This document shows positions 1 through 9,829 of a DNA stretch of 64,000 nucleotides, in pieces. Source of the DNA: Trichoplusia ni (taxonomy: Eukaryota; Arthropoda; Insecta; Lepidoptera; Noctuidae); assembly GCF_003590095.1 (NCBI RefSeq), contig NC_039480.1, positions 16,469,328-16,533,327 on the forward strand. The letters run 5' to 3'. The notes beneath the pieces were generated by a model. That model did not search any database. It had not been told where the DNA came from and was given only the letters and a program-made list of their open reading frames with translations. Each line of letters starts with the position of its first letter. Positions within the stretch are counted from its first letter, which is position 1. Position numbers and translations under genes: made by a program.

Positions 1-223
1 GAATCAAATAATAATTAAATTGATGGTATTGACTTAAAACTTAAATCTCTAATAAAAAGTTTGTATTATTTAATGAGCTTTAATTAAAATGTATTTTTAG
101 TCCTTTTTAATCTTCTTGGATTTGAAGACTTGTTACTGTAGTACATGCTATTTGGTTTGAAAAAAAAACAAGGTAAGTCACATCCTGATTCACACTAAGT
201 AAGTAAATAAAAATTAGTCATAC

Positions 224-1660
224 CTGCACTTCTTTTCCATCCCCTAATGCAATGTACTGGTCTTTAAATGCAAAAGCTCTGATAGTGATTGAGGTATTTA
301 TCATTGATGTAACATTATTTCTATTTGTTATAGCTGTTTCATTAGCAGACTTTTGGACCATGTAAATGTTAGGTGAGTATCCCCAGCACACAGGCTGCTC
401 CCGAAGAACATAGGCACTTGTGATACAGTTGACATGCAGTAATGGATTCATGAGACCTTCAGACCCCCAACTGACCTCTTTGACAGTGCCTTTAACAGAG
501 GTGCTACTAATAAGTTTCCAATTATTCCGATGGTCTCTTCTCCAAAGATACAAGTTACCCTGTGATGTTCCACAGCAAAGAGTATCACTCAGATTGCTGT
601 AACTAATGCTTGTGAATATGTCTCCTGGAACTATTTCCTCTTTTTCATTGGGTAATACATCATTATCTCCAGTGTCACTATCCCAAACCCTGATGAGGTT
701 GTCTCCAGTAATAACAGCTACATAGAAATTCCCTGCAAGAACTATACACTGTCCATTTCTGGCAGCCATTCTTACATGAGTGTCTGTTACCAAGGAACCA
801 TCATCGGACATTATGAACCTTGTTAAACTTAGGGCTCCACCAGCCTCCCAGGCCACAAGCAGATATATATTGCTTATTATACCCATGAATATAATGTTAC
901 CAGGTGCATTTAACACTTCAGAACACGCTCCATTATAGTCTATGTATAGTATAACTCCATTATCTTGAGCCGCATAACAAGAGTGGTTGTCAGGTTGTGT
1001 ACCTTCTCTTACCCTTGCTGTTGTCCGAGGCCTCCAAGCAGCAAGTGCATCCAAGGCATTCTCATCACCAGCTACTGCTGCGCGCGCTAACCCTCGAATG
1101 GAAGTTTCTGAGCTTGGTTGAGGTGTACAAAAGGTAATGTGAGTAATGACATCACCAAGTTGATGATGGAAGGATGTAAGTGGTGCTCCTGCACCAGACT
1201 GCCAACCAGACAGAGATCCTGCAGCATCTGAAGCCAGAAGTCTTCCTCCTCCTAAGCTAAATGCTACGGTTGTTAGTGCAGCATTATGAGGAGCTTCTAA
1301 TCGGGCCCAAGAATATTCTAACCAAATATAAAGTTCTCCTCCATCCCAGCCGACAACCAGCAAACGTCTTGTGGGGTGCCATGCTAGGGCCGTCACTTGG
1401 TTCGATAATAATATAGGCCACTCGCATCCTTCTAGTGGAAAGCCCTAAAACATATAATAGATATGTAGTGATGAAGTTAAAACAAACGAAACAAAAGTTC
1501 AAGCTAGGCTTACGTTTTCCTGGAATATTGTGACGAATCCCCCTTTTTCTTGATTATACGATCCTACAGCAAGTAGCGGTAATGAAGGATGCCATGTACC
1601 AACGGTGGACACAACATTACCGTCAGTAAAATTAAGTTTTGTATCAATATATAAAGTCAT
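224..1660 (-). CDS. IFT140: Intraflagellar transport protein 140 homologue, N-terminal part (two exons, continues off the left edge)
   Basis: IFT140 is a core subunit of the IFT-A complex, which drives retrograde transport in cilia (rempA in Drosophila). Exon 1 is 1514-1660 (49 codons, ATG at 1660-1658) and exon 2 is 224-1444 (407 codons). The intron is 69 bp with GTAAGC donor and TTTTAG acceptor, and both junctions are phase 0. The first 456 residues show WD40-type repeats: 'GTWHPSLPLLAVGSYN' near residue 21, 'ALAWHPTRRLLVVGWDGGE' near residue 64, and a later 'IRVWDSDTGD'. This matches the order in the N-terminal propeller of animal IFT140, where WHP motifs open the protein. Exon 2 ends at a GCAG|GTATGA donor at 224, just before an in-frame stop in the intron. 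Animal IFT140 is roughly 1,400-1,500 residues, so about two thirds, including the TPR region, lies outside. The identification is by motif recognition; another IFT/WDR protein such as WDR19 is a less likely alternative. Confidence 0.88.
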
Positions 1661-2245
1661 TGCGTTTTTGTTTGAAAGTATCTTAAACTAATGTAATACA
1701 AGCTATACTGCTGTAGTCGTTTTAGGTCAGTTTTTGAGTAGGCATTTTTAAATTATTTTTTACTCAGTACCTAATTGAAAGCATATAGAACTATTATAAA
1801 CAAGAAAACTTTCCTATAGTGTTTTGAATTAATATTTTCTTTCGTTGCCATGGAAACTTTGACTTTGCTTGTATTGTAGTTGCTACATTAAAAAACATAT
1901 TTACTTGCAATCAAAATTGAAGGATGAAACATTAGTTTTTATAAGTTTTGTTCAAACGAGGTGAGTTGATTTACTTTTCTGATGCAAAATTCAGATGAAT
2001 AGCTTCACTATACAGCCTCTCTCACATCGCATTGATAACCAGAGTGAACCTATCTTGGTATAATCCGGGTAATGAACGAAAACGTCAAGTTCTAAGAGTA
2101 GGTATGTATGTCAAGTTTTTCATGACATTTACTTGACATGTCAGTTTTAGAGATTTGTTTGTTTGAAATTGCGTGTACGAAAGTTCTATCAGATACCGGG
2201 AGATAAAGTATAATTACTGTTAATAATATAAAGTATACGGCAATC
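1661..2245. promoter_or_regulatory. Shared divergent promoter interval between IFT140 and NBN
   Basis: These 585 bp separate the start codons of IFT140 (minus) and nibrin (plus). No TATA box is placed convincingly for either gene and there is no other reading frame of note. Both transcription start sites must lie in or near this interval unless an untranslated first exon has been missed. Apart from one short GC-rich spot near 1990-2070 the sequence is AT-rich. Its promoter role is inferred from geometry only. Confidence 0.55.
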
Positions 2246-4138
2246 ATGTGGTACTTAACATCACAGAATGATACTAGAATCATTTATATAGTTTCATCTA
2301 ATCAAGTCCTAATTGGAAGAAGTACTGATAATGAGGTTTGCAACTTTGCCATCGCTGATGATCCCTCCATTAGCAGAAAACATGCAACTTTGACAGCGAT
2401 GGACAATGGTTTGTTTTTACAAGATCTCGGTTCGAGATACGGAACTTACATTAATAATTCTACCGACAAAGTAGAAATGAATACCAACACCAAATTAAAA
2501 GAGAACGATATTGTTAAGTTTGGTAAAATGAATAGCATTTGGAAAGTTAATGTAGCTAACCTTATAACTTGTACATCGACTTTAAAAGGAGACAACTTAC
2601 AGAATCTAAGGTTAACTTTGTCAAAATTAGGAGGGATATTAAAGAGTGATTGGGATGACACTTGTTGTTACCTAACAATGCCAGGAATCACCTTGACTAT
2701 CAAAGTTGTGTTAGCTCTAGTACAAGGTTCAAACATAGTAACTACAGAGTTCTGGAACAAATGCCTTGAAAATGTTTCCAATTGTGAAACCCTACCAGAT
2801 CCTCAAGATTTTGTACCCGAGGTTATGGAATCTACACTTAATAAGGAGGTTGTGTCATTCCAGCCTGATAATCGTCGTAGTTCAATATTCACAGGCAAGA
2901 AGTTTATATTTTTTTCAAGAAGACAGCATGAAATGTATAAGACTGTACTGGTCAAAAGTGGGGCCACTCCAATGCTGCTTAGTGAATGCAGAATGACAAT
3001 ATCAATGCTCTGTAGCCCAGATGTGGTTGTTATACAGTATACATCAACTGGTGTCAGTCAAGAGACACAGTCACAGAGAAGCCAAATGACTGACATTGTC
3101 AATCAATTAAAAAATAAGGGCAAAAGAGTGGTAGCTGATGCTGAGATAGGTCTTGCTATATTATTCTGCTCATCCAATAAGTATTGCAATCCTAACTTCA
3201 GCTTTTCATCTGAAGTGGTTAAGCAGATATCTGCTCCTCAAAAGAGTTCAAAAGTACTAGCACAGGAATCTCAAGAACCTACATCACAGCAAAAGCAGCC
3301 CAATGTTAAAATAAATGAAAGTCTTGTGTCTGAAGATGGTTATGATAAACTTTCTGTTAAAAGAAAGTTGAGTGATGTCATAACTGAGATAGAAGTCAAT
3401 CCCAGCAAGAGAATTGCAACATGTTTTGTAGCAGAAGTGAAGGTTGAAAGTGCCAAAAGGGGTTACCCCGATGACAATGATGAATTCTCAAAACCACCCA
3501 AGAAAATGGCTATAGAAAATGAGAAGAATAGCTCTGAACAAGCTAGTAATGATGATAGTAACATGTTTAATTTTGTGAAAGCTCCTACCACCACTGAATC
3601 TGAGAAAAAACCTAAAAAACTCAATTTATCAAAACCACAGAAAAGAAAACTAAATGATAATCAGCCTGAAGGCAATCTATTTAACTTTATACAAACTGAT
3701 GAAGATGATGTTAATGCTAGCACAGTATCTAAACAAAGCCTTTTTAATAATGATAAAAATAAGAAAGATGATAGTGAAAATGTGGTACAAACAACAAATC
3801 TATCAAAACAAGAAGTTTCAGCTCAAGATATATCTGCTATGAGAGGATCCAAGCTAAAAGAATTAATGCAACGTAATTTATCAAGCAATTCTAGTCCAGT
3901 CAATAATACAAGGAGAATAAAAACTGAAGACTTAGAAGATAAAATGAATAAGCTAGACTTGTGTAACACTATTGTTACTACCTGTAGCACCTTAATTAAG
4001 AGGGAACCATACAAATATGAGACTGAGAATACATTTTCTAGTAATGTTAAAAACTTTAAGAAATTCAAGAAAGTTTGGCCAATAAAGAGACAATCTTCTG
4101 TGATACAGACATCTTCAATGAGCTTGATAACTTCATAA
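2246..4138 (+). CDS. NBN: Nibrin (NBS1), MRE11-RAD50-NBS1 complex subunit, intronless
   Basis: Nibrin is the regulatory subunit of the MRE11-RAD50-NBS1 complex, which senses DNA double-strand breaks in the nucleus. The 630-residue protein is encoded by one open exon. It starts with MW like vertebrate nibrin. It then shows an FHA domain: GRS at 24-26, SISRKH at 41-46, and GSRYGTYIN at 62-70. Residues about 105-180 and 214-310 fit the tandem BRCT domains, with KKFIFFSRRQHEMYK opening the second. The middle (about 320-590) is low-complexity and rich in Ser, Lys, Asn and Gln, as in the family. Residues 602-610 (KNFKKFKKV) match the MRE11-binding motif. Only about 20 residues follow, with no acidic FxY-type ATM-binding tail. 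AATAAA signals lie at 4137-4142, overlapping the stop, and at 4296-4301. The ATG at 2246 is the first in frame and gives the family-type N terminus. Confidence 0.92.
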   Translation: MWYLTSQNDTRIIYIVSSNQVLIGRSTDNEVCNFAIADDPSISRKHATLTAMDNGLFLQDLGSRYGTYINNSTDKVEMNTNTKLKENDIVKFGKMNSIWKVNVANLITCTSTLKGDNLQNLRLTLSKLGGILKSDWDDTCCYLTMPGITLTIKVVLALVQGSNIVTTEFWNKCLENVSNCETLPDPQDFVPEVMESTLNKEVVSFQPDNRRSSIFTGKKFIFFSRRQHEMYKTVLVKSGATPMLLSECRMTISMLCSPDVVVIQYTSTGVSQETQSQRSQMTDIVNQLKNKGKRVVADAEIGLAILFCSSNKYCNPNFSFSSEVVKQISAPQKSSKVLAQESQEPTSQQKQPNVKINESLVSEDGYDKLSVKRKLSDVITEIEVNPSKRIATCFVAEVKVESAKRGYPDDNDEFSKPPKKMAIENEKNSSEQASNDDSNMFNFVKAPTTTESEKKPKKLNLSKPQKRKLNDNQPEGNLFNFIQTDEDDVNASTVSKQSLFNNDKNKKDDSENVVQTTNLSKQEVSAQDISAMRGSKLKELMQRNLSSNSSPVNNTRRIKTEDLEDKMNKLDLCNTIVTTCSTLIKREPYKYETENTFSSNVKNFKKFKKVWPIKRQSSVIQTSSMSLITS

Positions 4139-4142
4139 TAAA
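4137..4142 (+). terminator. Proximal poly(A) signal of NBN overlapping the stop codon
   Basis: A perfect AATAAA shares bases with the TAA stop at 4136-4138. A second AATAAA at 4296-4301 would extend the 3' end to within or close to the last exon of the convergent L1-domain gene. Which one is used cannot be told from sequence. Confidence 0.4.
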
Positions 4143-4255
4143 TTAATACTTGATTTGTTGCATGGGACTAAAATTTCATTCATAACTTTTGTCCAAGTCT
4201 GAGCATACAATTGAGTTATAAGAAATGAAAACGATTTTATTATATTGATTATAAG

Positions 4256-4261
4256 TTTATT
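4256..4261 (-). terminator. Poly(A) signal of the convergent ribosomal-L1-domain gene
   Basis: On the minus strand this reads AATAAA, about 50 bp downstream of the stop codon at 4312. Its position, 3' of the last exon and inside the NBN intergenic interval, fits a short 3' UTR. A second minus-strand AATAAA lies at 4236-4241. Confidence 0.45.
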
Positions 4262-4311
4262 TTGTAGAAATGTTACAAGTATGTAATGTTAAGATAATAA
4301 AGATCATTTAA

Positions 4312-6280
4312 CTAATCATCATTGGCTTCTGATTCCACTTCTGACTCTTCCTCATCTTCTTCATCTGAACCTGAATCAATTTCTTCTTCTGCTACCTCAC
4401 TGTAAAACAAAATTGCAATATTACAATTTATTAATACTTACATATAAAAGGATAAATTTAAATAAGCAGTTGTTTTTCTTAATATGTGTTATGATACTGA
4501 TGTATATGTTTTATGATACCAAATATTGCACAATATTATGATAAAATCACTTTCAACATGAGATAATGCATGCTTTGAATAACAGCATGGCAAGAAAACT
4601 GCAGACTTTCATTTCTGTGGTATAATTATTATGACTATCTGCACTTTACCCCATGTTAGTGTAAAAAATAGTATAGAAGTACAGCTGAGAAGCATATTCA
4701 TGGATATCTGTTAATGGGAAATGTACCTTGCAACTGGTGTCTTCTTTATTTTCTTCAACTGCACACTGCCATCAGGAGCTACCCGGACAGTCTTTCCAGG
4801 AATGGTGGACAGCTCATCCTCCAATACATTGTAGTTTTTAGGTCTCTTCTGTGTTAGTTTCGGTGGCTTAACTGTGCTTGATGGACCTGAATAACATGAA
4901 TGAATGTATTTTAGTAAAGGTAACACATTATCACTATTTGTAAGTATATAGGTTACTCCTAGAATTCATTATAATGAGATAAATTCTAAAAAGTAAAAAG
5001 GTTGATTATTAGGACAAATTTAGATGATCAAAGTGATTTTGGGACAATCAGCAAGCTGTTAAAGTTTTATATAGAGTATAGATACTTACGCAGAGTAAGA
5101 TATAATGGTAGAGATATTGATAACGGCAACTTTATAGAGATTGCTCTAATATTAGCTTCTCCTCCAGGGAATTTAGTTGAAAGTTGTTGAACTAAGGACA
5201 GAATGTTGGCCTTCAATTTATCCTGAGACATAGCAGTATGGCCAATAGTAACCGTTGAGGTTTCCCCTTCACTCAAACGTAATATAGCAGTACGCAAACC
5301 CGTTTCAATACTTTTCTTTATGTTTTTTTCTTCATTTATCCTTACTGGTATAAGCATATTGTGTTTTTTGAAGAACATCTTTCCTAATATATGTGATACA
5401 TGGTTTAGGACTCTAGTGTCTACCATGATAAAGTCATGCTGCGTGAGTAGTCTGCGTTTCAATTCATATTGATCATACTCTACTCGTAACTGTCTCACTG
5501 GAAGAATTGTTTTGACCTGTAAAAGCATTAATATTTATGAATATTTTATTTGATTCTTATACAGTGAAACATGAGCGTAAAATTGCCATACTTACACCAG
5601 TAACTTGTGCTTTCCTTAAAATATCTTCCCAGCGTTCAATGGTAGGTTCATGGTCATGTTTCCTACCTTTCTTCACATCTGGTGTTACTAGGCACACTTC
5701 GCCAGTAGAGGCTACTGTGCTGTGTGGCAGTACACTGAAATTTGAAGGTTGCATTATATTTATGTTATGATATGAAGTATATCAGCATTTTTACATGTCA
5801 CATTGTAGTTTTATTGCTCTGTGTTTCAATACATTAATTACGTGTTTATTAAACCTATCATTCTTAAAGTACTTACAATCTGACATTGCCTCTAGTATTC
5901 TGAATTTTAATGCAACGTATTTCTGCGAATATTGGCTTCTCGTCGTCAAAGATTGCTGACTTCTTCTTGTCATGATTAACTATAACGTTGAGTAAAGCGT
6001 TAAGACAATTTTCAACGACGTCTGCCGTAATGCTCTGTGTCGGCATCACATATTTCCCTGTCTTCTTCGGTGACGCCTCCTTTTTAACTTCTACAATTAC
6101 AGCTTGCTTTTCTGGTTTTATGGACACAGTTTCTAGCTTTGTTGGTACTGCTAGCTTTGTTGGTACATTGCTGACGCTTAGTTTCTTAGCCTTAACTTTT
6201 TTATTTATTTTCTCAATTTTAGACTTTTTCATCCCATTTTTTTTAATTTTCTGTATCGTGTCCTGCTTTACGTTCACCAT
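4312..6280 (-). CDS. Ribosomal L1 domain-containing nucleolar protein (RSL1D1/Utp30-like), five exons
   Basis: Members of this family (human RSL1D1, yeast Utp30, Drosophila CG13096) are nucleolar proteins of ribosome biogenesis carrying a ribosomal-L1 fold. The exons are 5877-6280, 5596-5734, 5090-5516, 4727-4886 and 4312-4399. They join into 405 codons plus stop with consistent phases. Donors are GTAAGT in the first three introns and GTACAT in the last; all acceptors end in CAG. The N terminus is Lys-rich (nucleolar-type basic), with 'KIKKNGMKKSKIEKINKK' near residue 10. The L1 domain runs from about residue 80 to 325, including 'ILPVRQLRVEYDQYELKRR' and 'KFPGGEANIRAISIKLPL', the latter resembling the conserved L1 C-terminal strand. 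The C terminus is strongly acidic, rich in Glu, Asp and Ser. The start ATG at 6280 is the first in frame. Ribosomal protein L10A itself is less likely because of the added basic and acidic tails. Confidence 0.85.
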
Positions 6281-9200
6281 TATTGCCGTTTTTATTTATT
6301 TCGCTTCTTTTTTGTTGGAATAAGAATAATAAATTATGTTAAAAGTATAGATAAATTCACATGTTATTTTATAACCTCACAATAACACACCTCGCACTTC
6401 ACAGTGAGAGATCGCCGCAAAATGTCAACTGTCAAAAAATCTATTCTACCAAAAACTTTGCTGTCAAATTGACAGTCTATTTTTAATTTAGAAACCAGAT
6501 TTGAATATTTGAATGAAATGAAAAGGGTAAGGGATGATTTACTCTCATGCAACAAAAAAAAATATTTGTTTAAATTGTTGATGTTTTTCTACTGGCTTCT
6601 ATGCTACATTGCATAGCTCACAAATACTCACAATGTCTTGATTGTCCTAACATTGTGTCTAAGGCACTAAAGGTTTACGTAAGTAGGCATCCTAAAGTTT
6701 TTTTTAACCCTGTTTTACTGTTCATAATAGTTCATATGGCTCAGTTAAATTTGGGTGTTTGTTACTCCTACATTTATATTAGTTACCGCGACGATATAAC
6801 GATAACCCATAAACTGATAAATCAAATGAAAGTAAAGCAGTTAGAAGCATCTCAAATTGAATACAATTATTACGACATACACGCAATACAATCGTTAAGC
6901 TTAAGGCAGTGTTAGAGTATTATTTAATTAACGTATCGTGTGTTCTGACTCCATTAACTGAATGTCTTACGCAAAGATTCCTGGCCTAATGCCAGTTTTC
7001 ACTTGTTGTGTTTAAGGACGTGTATTAATTAACACGGTTTGGGCAAAACATAGGTATAATTATTTCTAGTCATCAATCGAATAATTAAGTAACGAAAAAC
7101 GTGAATTTTACTATTCTGGACCTTTTATCGGCCTTAAATTAAGTAAGATAATATCTCTGCATAAATGCATAAACATATATAGATACCTGCCATCTTATAT
7201 TTATTTCGTACTGGAATAAACATGGGTCTAAAGAGATAAGTAGGTACACATGACGAAGAATAATTCATTGTAATAACCCAACTATGATAGATGAGACGGA
7301 TGAATCTTTGAGCAATTTGCTGTGTGAGGGAAAGTGTAGGCTACCGCCAACTTGAAGGACTACTTGTCTGAAGAAGAAAAATAATTGCATAAATTGTATT
7401 TTTGCAGAGCATACTTCATTTGCTTAGGTAATTAATAAAAGGTAAGTAGACTTGGTGTCTTTGTGTCCAGTACTATTGTTTACACCACTAAAAAACATAT
7501 TATCAGTTGTTTATTTATATAAAGTCATGTGTAATATCATATGTCTGGATTTGACACGCCAAGATTGTTGAGCTTACTAGCTCCAGCTCGCGTTTGAATG
7601 CTTCCAGAACAATAATTGTATCCTATACCAACAATCTATTACCTGCCAATAAATGCGGACAACATCACATACATTGTTCTGAACCCAAAGTAAGTTGTTA
7701 AAGCACTTGTGTTATGGAATCCAGATATAACGTCCAAACCAATCTTTGCCAACTATAACTATTATGGTCATACCTACATATGTACATTGTAATTATCTTC
7801 ATAGCAAATTGAATTAATTTAAGCATGAACATTACTGTACTTAGCTGACTATCGTAGCTGCGCCAGCTTTCAAATTATTATATTTATTAGGTTGATATAG
7901 TCCCCGAAAATTGCTAACCAGAAACCTGGTCAGATTAAGGAAAAAATTACATTAGCCCAACATAAAAAGCAGCAATGGGAATGTACTGTCAATTGTCAAT
8001 TCACGTCATCATACCTCCACCCTGTGTTAATATTTGTGTGATGAGCGATAATTTGTTCTTTGTTTGAGTGTAATTTGTACATAAAAGTAATATGTATCTA
8101 TGTATTCAGAAATATATAAGTTATCAGTTGTCTAGTACTTGTAATACAAGATTTGCTAAGATTTAAACTAGATGGCGCTGTGTGCAAGTTGTGAAATATT
8201 ATATTATTATACTACCTACGAATAGTCATCATAATTTTATCTCAAACTACCAACGCGAAATGTGGCAGAGCCTTTGCGAAACTGCGTTTACCGTACAATT
8301 AAAGAGGTGCGATATTGCTTTCGGTGTTTGGCAAACATCCAAAACATAACACCTGTTTGTAAGGAAATGCATTTTCGGTCAAATCTTTTGCTGCATTCGT
8401 TTGGAACGTTGGCAACTTAAAACTTGAATGTTTACGGTTTTTGAGGATTTTCTTTTCATGATTTTACATTTTCGTACCTGTTTTATAAGCCCCCACGTTG
8501 AAAGAGGTTTGTTGTAAGTTTGTCCGTCATCTTTTGTTTTGAGCACTGTAATCTTCATGCGAATTTAGATGATTTTAAAAGCTTTTATTGAACTTTCAGT
8601 GTGAGTATGTAACTATGTATGTTTTGGTCGGCTGTAATCTGGCAACTCAATTTTAAAGTGTTCAACTGTTTGAATTGAAATGTATACTCGTTCAGTTTGG
8701 ATAAAAAACATTTAAAATTAAATTACTTGTCATACAAATTGTGCAATGACGCTAGAATTTAATATTGGAGTATTTAAAGTAGAATTAGTCATTTACAAGT
8801 TATGGGGAGGGAAAAATTGGTCTGAATAGAATTTTGCTCCTGTTTTTGAAAGTGAGCTAGGCAGTACAAGTTCTATCTCTTTACTGTGTTTAAGTATGTG
8901 CTTATTTAAAGCAGTAGCTTAATAAATCATTTAAAATTCCCGTTGCCATGCAAACCTGATGAATACCGGCTGAAATAATGGTAGCTAGCTACATACCATA
9001 TTATTTTGAATATGCGATACGCTTCAGCGTAGTAACTGGGTAAGCTGCAGGATATTAGATTATCAATGCAATATCCCGTAGCTAAGGTTCCTTAAATGAA
9101 TACCTAGTACTTTGATGTACCTGTATCATAATTGATTAGGCACTTCAGTTAGTTAAATTAAACAATTTAGTGATAATTTTATAAGTTTTGTTTAAAAACA

Positions 9201-9600
9201 CCGTTTCAAAATAGAATGTGTAATCAAATGGACTAACTGTAGTTTATTTGCTAAATATGTGTTTTTGCAAAAACCAAATCAACATTATTAACTATAATTT
9301 AAACACATAACCAAATGATGGACATGCCATTAAAAATATAGGTGAAAATAACGTAGTTGGTAAGTACTTACTTAATTAATGAGAATGAGTGCAATGTGTC
9401 AGCGGCTCTTTATTCCGCGCCAGTTGATAAACTCAATTGTACGAAAGGGCTTATTACGGTAACCAGCGGCCTGTTAGTAATTATGCAGAATGGTTTAAAG
9501 AAGATCTAAGTACGAAAAATTACAACACTACTTTCGATACTTATCTTTGATAGTGTATTTATTTATCTGAGTGCGTGAGTTTAGCGAGTTCGTGACGCCT
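6281..9600. other. AT-rich region without recognised genes
   Basis: The first 100-200 bp should contain the promoter of the L1-domain gene at 6280. I see no core-promoter motif I would defend. The rest is AT-rich with short random reading frames; the longest is 104 codons at 6601-6915, with no domain, signal or codon bias. A denser stretch at about 9,400-9,500 (near 'TTCCGCGCCAGTTGATAAAC') looks less random and could be regulatory. Confidence 0.5.
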
Positions 9601-9623
9601 ACTGCAGTGGAAGAAAAACACTG

Positions 9624-9682
9624 AACTACGTCGTGCTACGTCCGGTTACGGCGTGCTACGCAGCGTCATGACATGCTACGCC
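9624..9682. repeat. CTACG-rich short repeat cluster
   Basis: Six variants of the pentamer CTACG/TTACG, mostly as GCTACG, occur within about 60 bp at roughly 10-bp spacing. Similar clusters with GCTACGCC cores occur at 17594-17644 and 46031-46098. I know such clusters as a feature of lepidopteran DNA but cannot assign a named family. Confidence 0.55.
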
Positions 9683-9699
9683 ATGAAGTGAGCCGTTTG

Positions 9700-9816
9700 C
9701 TTTCAGTCTCAGTCAGTCAGTTTTATTTCATTTCAAAAGATGATGTTAGAGCCTGAAATAAATACGGTGATTTGTCTTCTGTGAAGATATCTCGCAAAAT
9801 GTACACGAGTGATTCG
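9700..9816 (+). promoter_or_regulatory. Possible transcription start and first exon (weak)
   Basis: The segment 'TCTCAGTCAGTCAGTTTTA' near 9706-9724 carries repeated TCAGT, the arthropod initiator consensus. It is followed by an ATG near 9796 and, about six codons later, a good splice donor (ATTC|GTAAGT) at about 9816. A second donor-like CTCAA|GTGAGT lies at about 9999, after an open stretch rich in Ser and Gln. The motifs are short and no downstream exon was found, so this remains a suggestion. Confidence 0.2.
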
Positions 9817-9829
9817 TAAGTCACAGTAT

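Noticed and set aside
6601..6915. 104-codon plus-strand frame
   Set aside because: No domain, signal peptide or codon bias; expected by chance in AT-rich DNA and not supported by promoter or poly(A) context.
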